NCBI GenBank assembly: GCA_029987315.1
Contig: DALTVZ010000034.1
Coordinates: 1-26,674 of the forward strand
DNA: 26,674 nt
From: Methanocorpusculum sp.
Lineage (GTDB): Archaea; Halobacteriota; Methanomicrobia; Methanomicrobiales; Methanocorpusculaceae
Direction: 5' to 3'
The position numbers and the translations under genes are program-made. Below are positions 1 to 8,199 of the stretch, piece by piece (position 1 is the first letter of the stretch; every line of letters begins with the position of its first letter). The notes under the pieces were generated by a model. It was given only the letters and a program-made list of their open reading frames with translations, was not told the DNA's origin and did no database searches.

Positions 1-516
1 AACATAATCGGAATTTTTGAACTTGCCCTGCAAAATCAGGGTATCTACCTCAGATTGTTTGAGAGAATATTCCAGCTCGAATGTTCGGTAGGCTGGGTTA
101 ATGTTGACCATAACAGCGCCGATTTTTGCGGTCGCAAACTGTACAAGTACCCACTCAGCATAATTCATTGCCCAAATCGCAACACGGGTCCCGTGTTCTA
201 CACCAAGCATCATAAGGCCTTTTGCTACGGCATTTGTTTCAGCAAGGAACTCCGCCCACGTATAGCGGAGAACCTTAGACCCAACAGTTGTTAGAGTTAG
301 TCCAGACTCGCGATACGAGTTCGGTTCGTCTGATACGAGTCCTTCGTGGCAATAATTTGCCGCGGCAGACATGCATCTTTTACTGTATGGATTCGGATGA
401 AAGGAGACTAGAGCATCATTACGGGGATATTTAGCCGCAATGCTGTTCAAGACGTATCCTACGGTACTTCCCAAAAGTGGTTTCAGTGAAGTCCCACATG
501 CGTAGCTTTCAGACAT
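1..516 (-). CDS. AMP-forming acyl-CoA synthetase, N-terminal part (runs off the window)
   Basis: Only the first 172 codons are present; the gene continues beyond base 1. The protein resembles the N-terminal domain of AMP-forming acyl-CoA (fatty-acid type) synthetases, which activate a carboxylic acid with ATP to an acyl-adenylate and then a CoA thioester. Family-like stretches include RYTWAEF (about residues 84-90), RVAIWAMNYAEWVL (111-124) and AKIGAVMVNINPAYRTFELE (130-149). The P-loop and adenylate motifs would lie outside the window. The ATG at 516 is chosen because residues 11-38 (LLGSTVGYVLNSIAAKYPRN and on) already match the family, and because a TATA box lies about 29 nt upstream. Residues about 42-80 look like an insertion: relatives I recall pass from ALVS almost directly to RYTW. 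No Shine-Dalgarno site is visible, so the mRNA may be leaderless. The family call is fairly sure; the substrate is unknown. Confidence 0.8.
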   Translation of the reverse strand, partial: MSESYACGTSLKPLLGSTVGYVLNSIAAKYPRNDALVSFHPNPYSKRCMSAAANYCHEGLVSDEPNSYRESGLTLTTVGSKVLRYTWAEFLAETNAVAKGLMMLGVEHGTRVAIWAMNYAEWVLVQFATAKIGAVMVNINPAYRTFELEYSLKQSEVDTLILQGKFKNSDYV

Positions 517-540
517 GTGCTTAATAAGTTAGAGTGAAGA

Positions 541-550
541 ATATAAAAAA
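541..550 (-). promoter_or_regulatory. TATA box of the acyl-CoA synthetase gene
   Basis: Read on the minus strand this is TTTTTTATAT, centred about 29 nt before the ATG at 516. That fits an archaeal box A driving a nearly leaderless transcript. The same T-run also serves as the tail of the valS terminator just upstream. Confidence 0.5.
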
Positions 551-575
551 CGTGGTACACCTGAAAAATCAGGTG
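545..575 (-). terminator. Hairpin plus T-run terminator after valS
   Basis: A perfect 7-bp inverted repeat, CACCTGA/TCAGGTG with a 4-nt loop (558-575), overlaps the TGA stop of valS (569-571). On the minus strand it is followed 7 nt later by six T residues (545-550). Archaeal termination relies mainly on the T-run; the hairpin may help stabilise the 3' end. Confidence 0.55.
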
Positions 576-3166
576 CGTTTTATGGTGATCATCACATCAT
601 CAAGCATAATGACATCGACCGATTCACCGGAAACAGAATAAATGTAGGATGTAGTCCAGGCACCTTCAGGGGTACTGATCTCCTCACCGTCAACAATGAT
701 TGATACCGGAGGGGTGATCTTATCCGCATCCGAAAGGGCATTGACGGCAGTCATGAATGCACCTGCTTTGTTTCGGAGATTTTTACCGACCACTCCTTTG
801 TTAAACACAACATCACCAACCGTCTTTTCAAGCGCCGGCTACTCTGCTTTCCAGACAACAACTGCGTTCATGGTCCTGCCAAGATCGCCGGAGTCGTCGA
901 TATCATGTGAGGGCGTGTAGATCGTGACATTTCCAAGAGGAGCGTTGAGTGCAAGACCGGAATCATGCTTGTATTTCCGGAGAAGACTGACAATCTTAAC
1001 AATAAGATCACCATCGCGCAGAGCATCCTCGTCTAAATAGGAAAATGTCGTCCATGGCTGATCAATCATCCGCTTTCCGCCGGATAAATGATGGTAGCAT
1101 TCCTGAGCGAAGAACGGAACATAAGGGGAGAGCATTGTGCATAGTGCATCAAGTGTCGTCTTCAGCGTATAGATCGCACCTGCACGTAAAGGATCCTCAC
1201 TGTAAAGTCTGCCTTTCACGAACTCAAGATATTCATCTGCCATCACATTCCAGGCAAATTCACGGATCGTTTTCAAGCCCTTGTCAAAGAGATAGGAATC
1301 CATCGACTCGGTAACTTCAGCGATGGCCTTGGAGAGGTTTGCTAGCATCCACCTGTCAATGAGCGTTGATGGAGCATCCGTTTCCGGCACCGGAGAGTCT
1401 TTTTGGATCTGCATCAGGGAGAATCTAACAATGTTCCACATCTTTGTCTGGAATCTGGATGCAGCAAGTACATCGTTCCAGTTGAAGAGAATGTCCTGGC
1501 CTGTCGATGAGCCTGCTGCTGCCCACTGTCTAAGAGCATCCAGACCATACGGACCCATAACATCCTCCGGACCGATCACGTTACCGCGTGACTTGGACAT
1601 CTTGAAACCATCCTCTCCAAGGACCATTCCGTTGATCAGGATCCCATCCCACGGCTTCTCGCCAAGAAGAGCAACACTTCGAAGGATAGTATAGAATGCC
1701 CAGGTACGGATGATATCATGGCCCTGTGGACGAATCTGAGCAGGGAAGAACGGAGGTCTCCCGCTACCATCCCATCCTGTAACATGAAGGTCAGTGATGG
1801 ATGAATCCATCCAGGTGTCAAGAACATCCTTCTCGCCGGTGAACTCGGTCCCACCACATTTTGGGCATGCATGTTTTGGTTTGTCAACGGTCGGATCAAC
1901 TGGAAGATCGGCCTCATCAGGGATGATAACTTCACCACATTTATCACAGAACCATACCGGGATAGGGGTTGCAAACAATCTCTGTCTGGAGATACACCAG
2001 TCCCATTCCATCTGTTCTGCCCAGTTTTCCAGACGCTGGAGCATGTGTTCAGGATACCATTTGATTTCTCTGGCAGCCTTGACGATCTCTTCGCCGTTCA
2101 CCTTCACGAACCATTGTCTTTCTGAAAGGATCTCGATTGGGGTCTTGCATCTCCAGCATCCACCAACTCTCTGCTCAATCTTTTTCTGATCTTTGAGAAT
2201 GCCAAGTTCCTTCATATCTGCAAGGATAGCTGCACGACACTCCTTATAGGGCATGCCTTCATACTTCCCGCATATCGCGGTCATTGTGCCGTTGGTCGTA
2301 AGAGCTTTTCGAAGTGGGAGATGGTGTTTTTTCCACCAAAACACATCGGTCTTATCACCAAACGTACAGATCATAACAGCTCCTGATCCAAAAGCCATAT
2401 CCACAGCATCATCTGCGACAATGACAACATCATGACCAAAGATCGGGACCTTGAGGGTTTTTCCTACGACAGATTTGTACCGCTCATCATCCGGATGGAC
2501 CGCGACCCCAACACAGGCAGCGAGGAGTTCTGGACGAGTCGATGCGATCTCGATCCCGTCAAAGTCGAAGAAGTTGAGATACGTCTCGCCTTCGTAATAC
2601 GAAACTTCGGCAAAGGCGATCGCCGTTTCACAGCGAGTGCAGAAGTTGACTGGATGCTCAGCCTGATAGATCTGACCTGCCTTGAGCATACGCAAAAACG
2701 ATAGTTGGGTCTTTGCATAGTAATACGGCTCCATCGTGACGTATTCATTACTCCAATCAATGGAGAATCCCATCATACGCAGACTCTGCCGCATTCGCGT
2801 GATGTTCTCGACGGTGAGTTCTCGGCACATTTTTCGGAACTCTTCACGCGAGACATCGTTCTTTGTGATGTGATGGGTCTCTTCGACTTTTACCTCGGTA
2901 GGAAGTCCATGACAATCCCATCCTTGAGGAAACATCACATTGAAACCCATCATGCGTTTGTAACGGGCGATGATATCCATATATACCCAGTTGAGAGCAT
3001 GGCCTATGTGGAGTTTTCCGGTCGGATATGGCGGGGGAGTATCTATTATGTATTGAGGTTTTTTTGAGTCTGTATCGAAATAAAAGTCGCTGTCGTCCCA
3101 CTGGTCAAGCCAGCGTTTTTCGACAGAGGCAAAATCGTAGGTCTTTGGAAGTTCCTCGGTCAACAT
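569..3166 (-). CDS. valS: Valyl-tRNA synthetase, interrupted by an in-frame TAG at codon 776
   Basis: Attaches valine to tRNA-Val in the cytoplasm. From the ATG at 3166 the class I signatures are HIGH (residues 53-56) and KMSKS (522-526). The editing domain carries STRPELL near 209-215, and two CxxC zinc pairs lie near 407/410 and 434/437. Translation meets TAG at 839-841 after VVVWKAE (residue 775). The same frame stays open for 89 more codons to TGA at 569, and those residues (including [20 protein letters not shown]) read like the normal C-terminal region of archaeal ValS. Read through, the product would be 865 residues, the usual length; stopping at TAG gives 775. The start is chosen over an upstream TTG (3211) because a TATA box lies 30 nt before this ATG and [12 protein letters not shown] is a normal N-terminus. 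ValS is essential, so readthrough, a tolerated truncation, a second copy elsewhere, or a sequencing error are all possible. Confidence 0.9.
839..841 (-). other. In-frame amber codon inside valS
   Basis: The context on the minus strand is AAA GCA GAG TAG CCG GCG CTT GAA. The reading frame is otherwise uninterrupted on both sides from 3166 to 571. One base change from GAG or CAG would create it. Confidence 0.9.
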
Positions 3167-3190
3167 GTGGAATAGATTTTGTTTTTCTTC

Positions 3191-3200
3191 ACATATAATC
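3191..3200 (-). promoter_or_regulatory. TATA box of valS
   Basis: Minus-strand GATTATATGT is centred about 30 nt before the ATG at 3166, with no Shine-Dalgarno sequence between them. This suggests a leaderless valS mRNA and supports the chosen start. It lies just after the end of the transglutaminase-like gene. Confidence 0.5.
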
Positions 3201-3219
3201 CTCCCACACAATCGAGGGG

Positions 3220-4269
3220 TTATTCATTCCATGCGTTGAGTTTGCGGGAGACAGCTGGACGATCCAGTCGATTGTGCTGGATGAACTCAGCAAGACAGGC
3301 GAGTTTCTGATACTCCTCGACGAGTTTGTTGTATGAGTCAAGCATTTTTTTAAGGCGCTCGACATTTTTGTTATGGATACAACGAAGAGTTTCACGCTCA
3401 TCGGTTTTTCCTTCAGCAAGAAGAATTGGCATAGCATCGCGAGACTTGGACAATTCTTCTTTTAGCAGGAGAAGTTTTTCATGGAGGCGAACGATCTCAC
3501 AGGTAAGCGTCCCATCCTCGGATAATTTTTCGTTGAGCGAGGTAAGAGTGGCACGAATTTTAGCAACCTCGCGAATGCAACCATATCGTTTTGTCCCGTG
3601 ACCGATGGGAAATACCTTGGGTCTAGATGTTGTATCTGCATATTCTCCAGCGGGATGCCCAATATACGATATAGCAGTGGTTTCAACAACTGATTGACCA
3701 CACCCGGCAAAATCATAGCCATCAGGAGCGGGTAGCCCGACGGTCAGATGATTTTCCTTTCCAAACTGAAGAATTGATATCGCATACCCCTCGTGAGAGA
3801 GGAGGCCTGCAAGGAGAAGTGATTTGTCACTGCATATCCCGGTCCCATCAACGATCGTTTCGACCGGAAAACGGGGAGCTATTTCTATCGAAGAAAGTTT
3901 TCCCGTGTCATACGGGAGCGATTGAACATATGCAGTCAAAAGCTCCAGATATTCATCACCATTAAGGTTATACTCGTTACTTATTTTGCGGAACTGTGAT
4001 AGAAGCGTCTGATAAACCTTGGTCTGCAAAGAATCGAGCGCGAAGGCTTTGTAATATCCGGCAAGCCAGGCGTCCTGGATCCCAACTGGGACCCGGGCGG
4101 ATTTTCCCGAAAGCCTGGCACCCTCGTAAAGTGACAAGGGCACATCTATCGTAAAAGAATAGTTCAGATGACGATATGGAAACGCGATATGTGCCTGAAT
4201 TGTTCCAGACTGTTCCGTCGGAACAATCAAGGGATAGGTCACATATTTTTCCAGGCCGCGTTTTGCCAT
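3220..4269 (-). CDS. Transglutaminase-like domain protein with C-terminal coiled coil
   Basis: A 349-residue protein that resembles archaeal transglutaminase-like (cysteine protease fold) proteins. [16 protein letters not shown] holds the likely catalytic Cys in the usual G-x-C-x-D-K-S-x-L-L-A context, and the following [12 protein letters not shown] supplies a candidate His. The N-terminal ~120 residues show no signal peptide or membrane segment. Residues about 235-335 are rich in Leu, Glu, Lys and Arg with heptad-like spacing, so a coiled coil is likely. The gene lies 113 nt after the FBP aldolase-like gene and ends with TAA about 50 nt before the valS start. The substrate is unknown; in this superfamily the role may be peptidase, transglutaminase or non-enzymatic. 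Domain call moderately sure, function not assigned. Confidence 0.65.
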   Translation of the reverse strand: MAKRGLEKYVTYPLIVPTEQSGTIQAHIAFPYRHLNYSFTIDVPLSLYEGARLSGKSARVPVGIQDAWLAGYYKAFALDSLQTKVYQTLLSQFRKISNEYNLNGDEYLELLTAYVQSLPYDTGKLSSIEIAPRFPVETIVDGTGICSDKSLLLAGLLSHEGYAISILQFGKENHLTVGLPAPDGYDFAGCGQSVVETTAISYIGHPAGEYADTTSRPKVFPIGHGTKRYGCIREVAKIRATLTSLNEKLSEDGTLTCEIVRLHEKLLLLKEELSKSRDAMPILLAEGKTDERETLRCIHNKNVERLKKMLDSYNKLVEEYQKLACLAEFIQHNRLDRPAVSRKLNAWNE

Positions 4270-4382
4270 TCTGAGTATACGATTGGCGGTATCAAGAGAA
4301 AAAACCGGATATTGCAGTCACTGGAGTTCGCCACAGAAAATGATACGAAAAGACGGAGGGAAAGTAGGATCTATTCGGCCTC

Positions 4383-5042
4383 TTACTCAACACGCCGGTC
4401 TGAAGCCCAAAATCGCGGGGCATCAAACAGCGGCGTGTCAAAGAGATCCACCGGCCCAGTGAGCTTTCCATTCCAGATGGAAAAACCTAGTCCAACGACC
4501 GGAATGACCGTTGTTCTGACATTCGATGAATCACACAGACTTACCGGGCAGACCCCCTGTTCGCTCAGGCCCCGGCGTGCAAACCGTTCACAGAACTCCG
4601 ACGTGGTTGGGAAATCCCCTCCGGCACGGGTGAGAAACAAAACTCCGTTCGCGACAGTATTCTGATTCGGTATCATCACCTCACCCCATGGGATCACATC
4701 TGATCCAGCCATAAACAAAAGGAGCGGCTCGTTCTCCCGTTCTTCGATCGTCATACGGCAGAGTGAAACAGGATCGTTACCACAGAAAAGATGACGCTTC
4801 GCCGATATCTCTTGAGCCGCCAAAAAGACCTCTGCAATAAACGGTTCAGGCAGGACATCGGAGTTATGCGTCATCATGAGGACCAATCGATCGGCCGCGT
4901 GGGTCACATAGGAGTCGATAAGGGCCGCGCCTTCCTCCTTTTTGAGCATCTTTGCCGCAGTCTGAAGAATATCTGGAAAGACCCGAGTGGTCTCACAGAC
5001 GCCGCCGACCGGTATTGCATAGACCGAGATCGTCGTCCTCAT
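4383..5042 (-). CDS. Shortened FBP aldolase/phosphatase (class V FBPase)-like protein, probably non-catalytic
   Basis: A 219-residue protein resembling both ends of archaeal bifunctional fructose-1,6-bisphosphate aldolase/phosphatase (about 365-390 residues). The N-terminus RTTISVYAIPVGG parallels the family start (KTTxSVIKADxG). YVTHAADRLVLMMTHN parallels YYITHVGDDLQLIMTH. MTIEERENEPLLLFMA is nearly family consensus, and VVGLGFSIWNGKLTGPVDLF matches the C-terminal region. The Asp that follows 'KA' in the family and binds metal is Pro here, and the following HH pair is replaced (ETTR). The central ~150 residues, which include the Schiff-base lysine region, are missing. Direct catalysis therefore looks unlikely; sugar-phosphate binding or a regulatory role is possible. 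It starts 2 nt after the stop of the class I FBPase, so the two are almost certainly co-transcribed. The relationship comes from motif recognition, not alignment. Confidence 0.6.
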   Translation of the reverse strand: MRTTISVYAIPVGGVCETTRVFPDILQTAAKMLKKEEGAALIDSYVTHAADRLVLMMTHNSDVLPEPFIAEVFLAAQEISAKRHLFCGNDPVSLCRMTIEERENEPLLLFMAGSDVIPWGEVMIPNQNTVANGVLFLTRAGGDFPTTSEFCERFARRGLSEQGVCPVSLCDSSNVRTTVIPVVGLGFSIWNGKLTGPVDLFDTPLFDAPRFWASDRRVE

Positions 5043-5044
5043 AC

Positions 5045-5929
5045 TCAGCGGATCGCCTCGATTTTGGCAATCATTCCTTTACTGCCGACATACACCGGCG
5101 TTCTCTGATGAACTTTTTTTGGCACGATATCCAAGGTCGAGGATTCGCCATTCGAAACAGCTCCTCCAGCCTGGACCGCGAGGAACCCTATCGGGTTGAT
5201 CTCAAAGACCAGCCGTAGCTTTCCGGAAGCCGACTTTATTGTGGCTGGATACGCATACACGCCGCCATACTCCAAGATTTGGTGGAAGTCGGCAACGAAG
5301 GAACCGGAGTACCGGTTTTTCCCGCCCTCGCACTCGATCTCATTCATGTACTGGATATGTTTTGGGGTCCACTCCGGTCGCAGACCACCACTCCCGCAAA
5401 GGGTCCCTTCTGGAATCCGGATGTTTTCTTTTAAGAGAACATAGGTCCCTTCCGCGTTCAATGCAAAGATCGAGACACCGTTACCTAGAGAGATCGTCAG
5501 TGTGGTCATTGGGCCGTAGAGCATATAGAACGCGGCGCGAAGTTGGTTTCCCGCCTGGAGAACATCACCTTCGTAGATCCCGACTATTGTTCCGACGCTC
5601 AGGTTCACCTTGATCAGCGACGAGCCGTCAAGGGGATCCATCACGATCGAGTACCTCCCGGATGGGGACATCTGCACGATATCATCCTGTTCCTCGGAGG
5701 CTAGGGAACGGATAAGCCCGCTCGCCTGTAGGACAGAGGTTATATGGGCGTCGGCCCATGTATCCATCTCTGCCTGATCCTCACCGGATGAGTTGGTGGA
5801 ACCCGCATAACTCTGGTTGCTGATGAACGCGGAACGAATTGGCCCAGCCTGATCCGCGATCAGTGTAATTATTTTTGCCAGACCCTCAGGGGCATGTGAG
5901 GCGGTAAGATACTCCTGTAAGGTTTTCAT
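5045..5929 (-). CDS. fbp: Class I fructose-1,6-bisphosphatase
   Basis: Hydrolyses fructose 1,6-bisphosphate to fructose 6-phosphate in gluconeogenesis. The metal-binding signature MDPLDGSS lies at about residues 97-104 from the chosen start. SEEQDDIV upstream supplies the acidic residues, and the C-terminal stretch EINPIGFLAVQAGGAVSNG with TPVYVGS is typical of the family. At 294 residues it is close to the usual length. The ATG at 5929 is preferred because family members begin M-x-TL-x-x-YL; an in-frame ATG at 5953 would add eight residues. A TATATAAG sequence lies between the two ATGs, so the promoter does not settle the choice. It is the first gene of a pair with the degenerate FBP aldolase/phosphatase-like gene. 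Confidence 0.88.
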   Translation of the reverse strand: MKTLQEYLTASHAPEGLAKIITLIADQAGPIRSAFISNQSYAGSTNSSGEDQAEMDTWADAHITSVLQASGLIRSLASEEQDDIVQMSPSGRYSIVMDPLDGSSLIKVNLSVGTIVGIYEGDVLQAGNQLRAAFYMLYGPMTTLTISLGNGVSIFALNAEGTYVLLKENIRIPEGTLCGSGGLRPEWTPKHIQYMNEIECEGGKNRYSGSFVADFHQILEYGGVYAYPATIKSASGKLRLVFEINPIGFLAVQAGGAVSNGESSTLDIVPKKVHQRTPVYVGSKGMIAKIEAIR

Positions 5930-5953
5930 AGTACTTATATATGCGTTTCTCAT

Positions 5954-6101
5954 GCAAAAAAACGTATCCTGACAAGATGTATGTTTGTTTCGCCTATCTC
6001 AAAAGATCGAGGAGAAGCTAGAGATAGAGACAAAAGGAAGGATGCAACATCCAAATCATCCAGATCAGACGAACTGAAAATATCTTCTGAAATAAAAACG
6101 A
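5954..6101. other. Spacer between tRNA-Leu and fbp
   Basis: About 150 bases with no convincing ORF. The stretch TTTTTTTG read on the minus strand near 5956-5963 could be a weak T-run or part of the fbp promoter. I see no other structure. Confidence 0.4.
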
Positions 6102-6185
6102 TGCGAGGGAAGGGATTCGAACCCTTGAACTCCTAGAGACAGGGTCCTAAACCCTGCGCCGTTGACCTGGCTTGGCAACCCTCGC
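6102..6185 (-). tRNA. tRNA-Leu (anticodon UAG)
   Basis: An 84-nt tRNA on the minus strand. The acceptor arm GCGAGGG (6185-6179) pairs with CCCTCGC (6109-6103), with A as discriminator base. The anticodon stem CAGGG/CCCTG encloses the loop TTTAGGA, giving anticodon UAG, which reads CUA and other CUN leucine codons. A long class II variable arm (TCTC/GAGT) and GGTTCGAATCC in the T arm support leucine. No 3' CCA is encoded. It does not decode UAG stop codons. Confidence 0.95.
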
Positions 6186-6241
6186 TATTTTGACTTTATG
6201 ATATTAGCATGAGATCAAAAAGAACCTTCGCATTAATGTAG

Positions 6242-6415
6242 ATGAATGGACAATTATATCCTATGGTAGTTCAGCACACATGTGGCTTTAAACGCAACAT
6301 ATTCTGTCGAGAGTGCGGCACCGAACTGACAGTGGACACGCGGGGAAAACTCTACTGCCCACGGTGCGGCCGGCGGTTGGCGATACTCTGCCCCCACTGC
6401 GGAAAACTCTGGTAG
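6242..6415 (+). CDS. Small zinc-ribbon protein (57 or 50 residues)
   Basis: A short ORF packed with zinc knuckles. From the internal ATG at 6263 the cysteines form CREC (15-18), CPRC (32-35) and CPHC (43-46), with another Cys at 7; the protein ends GKLW. This double zinc-ribbon layout is common in small archaeal proteins that bind nucleic acid or act as metal-bound adaptors. An in-frame ATG at 6242 follows directly after a TAG, so either start is possible. The stop is TAG (6413-6415). It converges on the next zinc-ribbon gene with only 9 nt between the two stops. Function unknown; the cysteine pattern makes it a likely real gene despite its size. Confidence 0.65.
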   Translation: MNGQLYPMVVQHTCGFKRNIFCRECGTELTVDTRGKLYCPRCGRRLAILCPHCGKLW

Positions 6416-6424
6416 AGCCATCCC

Positions 6425-6700
6425 TTATTCAGCGGGTTCGTTGAGCCATTCCAGATATTTTTCCCGGATCAGATCAACCTCTTCCTTCGTCAGATCGATC
6501 CGTCCAGTATGTGACAGATACCGTTGGACCTCTTTTATGAGCTGTTCAGCCTCAGAGAAATCATTAACCTCCAGGTATACAGGAGCAGTTCGAACGGAAA
6601 TCACCTCTCCGCAGACAGGACAGAGCTTCCACTTTCCATAATAGTCGGTATAGGTAAACTGACGACACCCGGGGCAACGGATAACCCGGTAGGTACTCAT
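6425..6700 (-). CDS. Zinc-ribbon protein, DUF1922-like
   Basis: A 91-residue protein starting MSTYRVIRCPGC. It has one zinc ribbon made of CPGC (9-12) and CPVC (about 27-30), followed by a segment containing VNDFSEAEQLIKEVQRYL. This order (ribbon, then a DF-x-EA-x-x-LI helix) resembles the small methanogen family DUF1922, of unknown function. The remaining C-terminal part (LTKEEVDLIREKYLEWL) is helical. The ATG at 6700 is preferred to an upstream in-frame start because the family begins right before the first CxxC; minus-strand CTTTTTTAC lies about 33 nt upstream as a possible TATA box. Confidence 0.6.
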   Translation of the reverse strand: MSTYRVIRCPGCRQFTYTDYYGKWKLCPVCGEVISVRTAPVYLEVNDFSEAEQLIKEVQRYLSHTGRIDLTKEEVDLIREKYLEWLNEPAE

Positions 6701-6789
6701 AGATATCAAATGATGATTGACGCAAGGAGTAAAAAAGATTCCCACGGTATCTAAACCCCTGATTTTATTAAGCGAGAGGTAAATATGAA

Positions 6790-7533
6790 ATGTCTATGTC
6801 AGTTCAGGTAACGGGAATTTCCGGAATCCCACTCATTCAGAAAGGCGACGATCTTCCGGCAATGATTTGCAAAAATACCACATTTCAGGATGGGGATATA
6901 CTTTGTATCGCCTCAACGATCGTTTCAAAGGCAAAGGGATATACCCGCGCCCTCACCGATATTACGCCTTCTTCAGACGCATTACGCATCTCCGGGCTCA
7001 CGAAAGAAGATCCGCGATTCATTCAGGCGATCCTAGATTCATCCACCGAGATCATCATGGAGTATCCATTCATCCTCTCTGAAGTCCCTTGCGGCCATGT
7101 AGGTGTGCGCGCCGGTGTGGATAACAGCAATATAGAAGGTGAAAACATCATCATTCTCCCAAAAGACCCGGCAACCGAGTGCAGAGAGATCAGGGCCGCT
7201 GTAAAAAATATCACAGGCAAGGACGTGGGAGTGATCGTTACTGACACCTGCGGCCGAGCATTCCGTCGGGGTCAGTGCGGCAACGCGATAGGTTGGGCCG
7301 GTATGACAGCGATCCGTGACTTCCGGGGCGACCATGATCTTTTTGGTCTGGAGTTGAAAATAACTGAAGAGGCAGTGGTGGATGAGATCGCCGCCTTCTC
7401 CAACTTCATTATGGGAGAGAGTAACAACGGGATCCCGGCAGTAAAGTTCTCCGGGTGCGGCACATGGAAGGGGCACGACTCGCTCTACTTCACAAAGGAA
7501 GAAGATCTGATAAGAAAGGTTATGAAAAGATAA
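6790..7533 (+). CDS. cofE: Coenzyme F420-0:L-glutamate ligase
   Basis: Adds L-glutamate residues to F420-0 using GTP, making F420-2, the hydride carrier of methanogenesis. The 247-residue length is typical. Family motifs are STIVSKAKG (42-50), RAGVDNSN (107-114) and VTDTCGRAFRRGQ (150-162), which hold metal- and nucleotide-binding acidic residues and the conserved Arg pair. MGESNNGIPAVKF near the C-terminus is also typical. M3 (6796) is an alternative start. GAGAGGT (6774-6780) may be a weak ribosome-binding site and ATTTTATTA (6762-6770) a TATA box. It is followed without a gap by the HisA-related gene (TAA then ATG). Confidence 0.93.
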   Translation: MSMSVQVTGISGIPLIQKGDDLPAMICKNTTFQDGDILCIASTIVSKAKGYTRALTDITPSSDALRISGLTKEDPRFIQAILDSSTEIIMEYPFILSEVPCGHVGVRAGVDNSNIEGENIIILPKDPATECREIRAAVKNITGKDVGVIVTDTCGRAFRRGQCGNAIGWAGMTAIRDFRGDHDLFGLELKITEEAVVDEIAAFSNFIMGESNNGIPAVKFSGCGTWKGHDSLYFTKEEDLIRKVMKR

Positions 7534-8199
7534 ATGGACGTAATTCTCGCAATAGACCTGATGGACGGATATGTCGTCCACGGAAAAAGCGGCAATAGGG
7601 AGGAGTACCTACCTTTGAACTGGGGACTTTCCCCATCGGCTGAACCGCATTCATACCTGTCAGTAATGAAGCCCAGATATGCGTATGTGGCCGATCTGGA
7701 CCGGATCGGACTGTGCGGTGATCATACGGAGACGATTTTGAGACTCGCGTCGGTACCAGAGAAACTCTGGGTCGACCGGGGCTGTAGTATCCCTGAAGAG
7801 TATCTGCCGGGTGTGCAGAACGTCGTAGGGACCGAAACGGTGGACGCGCCCTTTGAGGAATTTTGTGGAGGATACCTTAGCGTCGATGTTAAGGACGGAA
7901 AGGTGATCCCTTCAGGTCGTGATCCGATCGAGGTGATTCGCGAGGCGGACAACTACGCCTTTGACGGGATCATTCTTCTCAACATCTCCTCGGTCGGGAC
8001 CGAAGCAGGAGTAGACCTCGACTTTGTAAAACATATCCGTGCCGCAACAAAGAAGCCGCTGATTTATGGAGGCGGAGTGAAGTCGCTGGATGATCTCCAG
8101 ACCCTCTGCGATGCGGGATATAACGGAGTGATCATCTCGACGGCCGTGCACAAAGGAACGATCCCCATCAAAATCATCCATGAGGGGACATTTTGTTGA
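7534..8199 (+). CDS. HisA-related TIM-barrel protein (COG1411-like)
   Basis: A 221-residue (beta/alpha)8-barrel protein related to ProFAR isomerase HisA. It starts MDVILAIDLMDGYVVHGKSG, like the HisA/HisF N-terminus, and ends with a phosphate-binding pair: KPLIYGGGVKSLDDL and YNGVIISTAVHKG. Methanogens carry a true hisA plus a separate HisA-like paralogue of unknown function (COG1411); the short length and YLSVDVKDGKVIPSG segment fit the latter. The first base of its ATG follows the cofE stop directly and its end overlaps tmk, so it belongs to that operon. A sugar-phosphate or cofactor-pathway isomerase is a reasonable but unproven guess. Confidence 0.65.
   Translation: MDVILAIDLMDGYVVHGKSGNREEYLPLNWGLSPSAEPHSYLSVMKPRYAYVADLDRIGLCGDHTETILRLASVPEKLWVDRGCSIPEEYLPGVQNVVGTETVDAPFEEFCGGYLSVDVKDGKVIPSGRDPIEVIREADNYAFDGIILLNISSVGTEAGVDLDFVKHIRAATKKPLIYGGGVKSLDDLQTLCDAGYNGVIISTAVHKGTIPIKIIHEGTFC

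Noticed and set aside
569..808. Independent 79-residue protein after valS
   Set aside because: It is in the same frame as valS and reads as the normal ValS C-terminus; no promoter or ribosome-binding site precedes its ATG. It is treated as part of valS.
6102..6185. tRNA with anticodon UAG as a possible reader of the valS amber codon
   Set aside because: Anticodon UAG pairs with CUA leucine codons. Reading a UAG stop codon needs anticodon CUA. The long variable arm and A discriminator mark it as ordinary tRNA-Leu.
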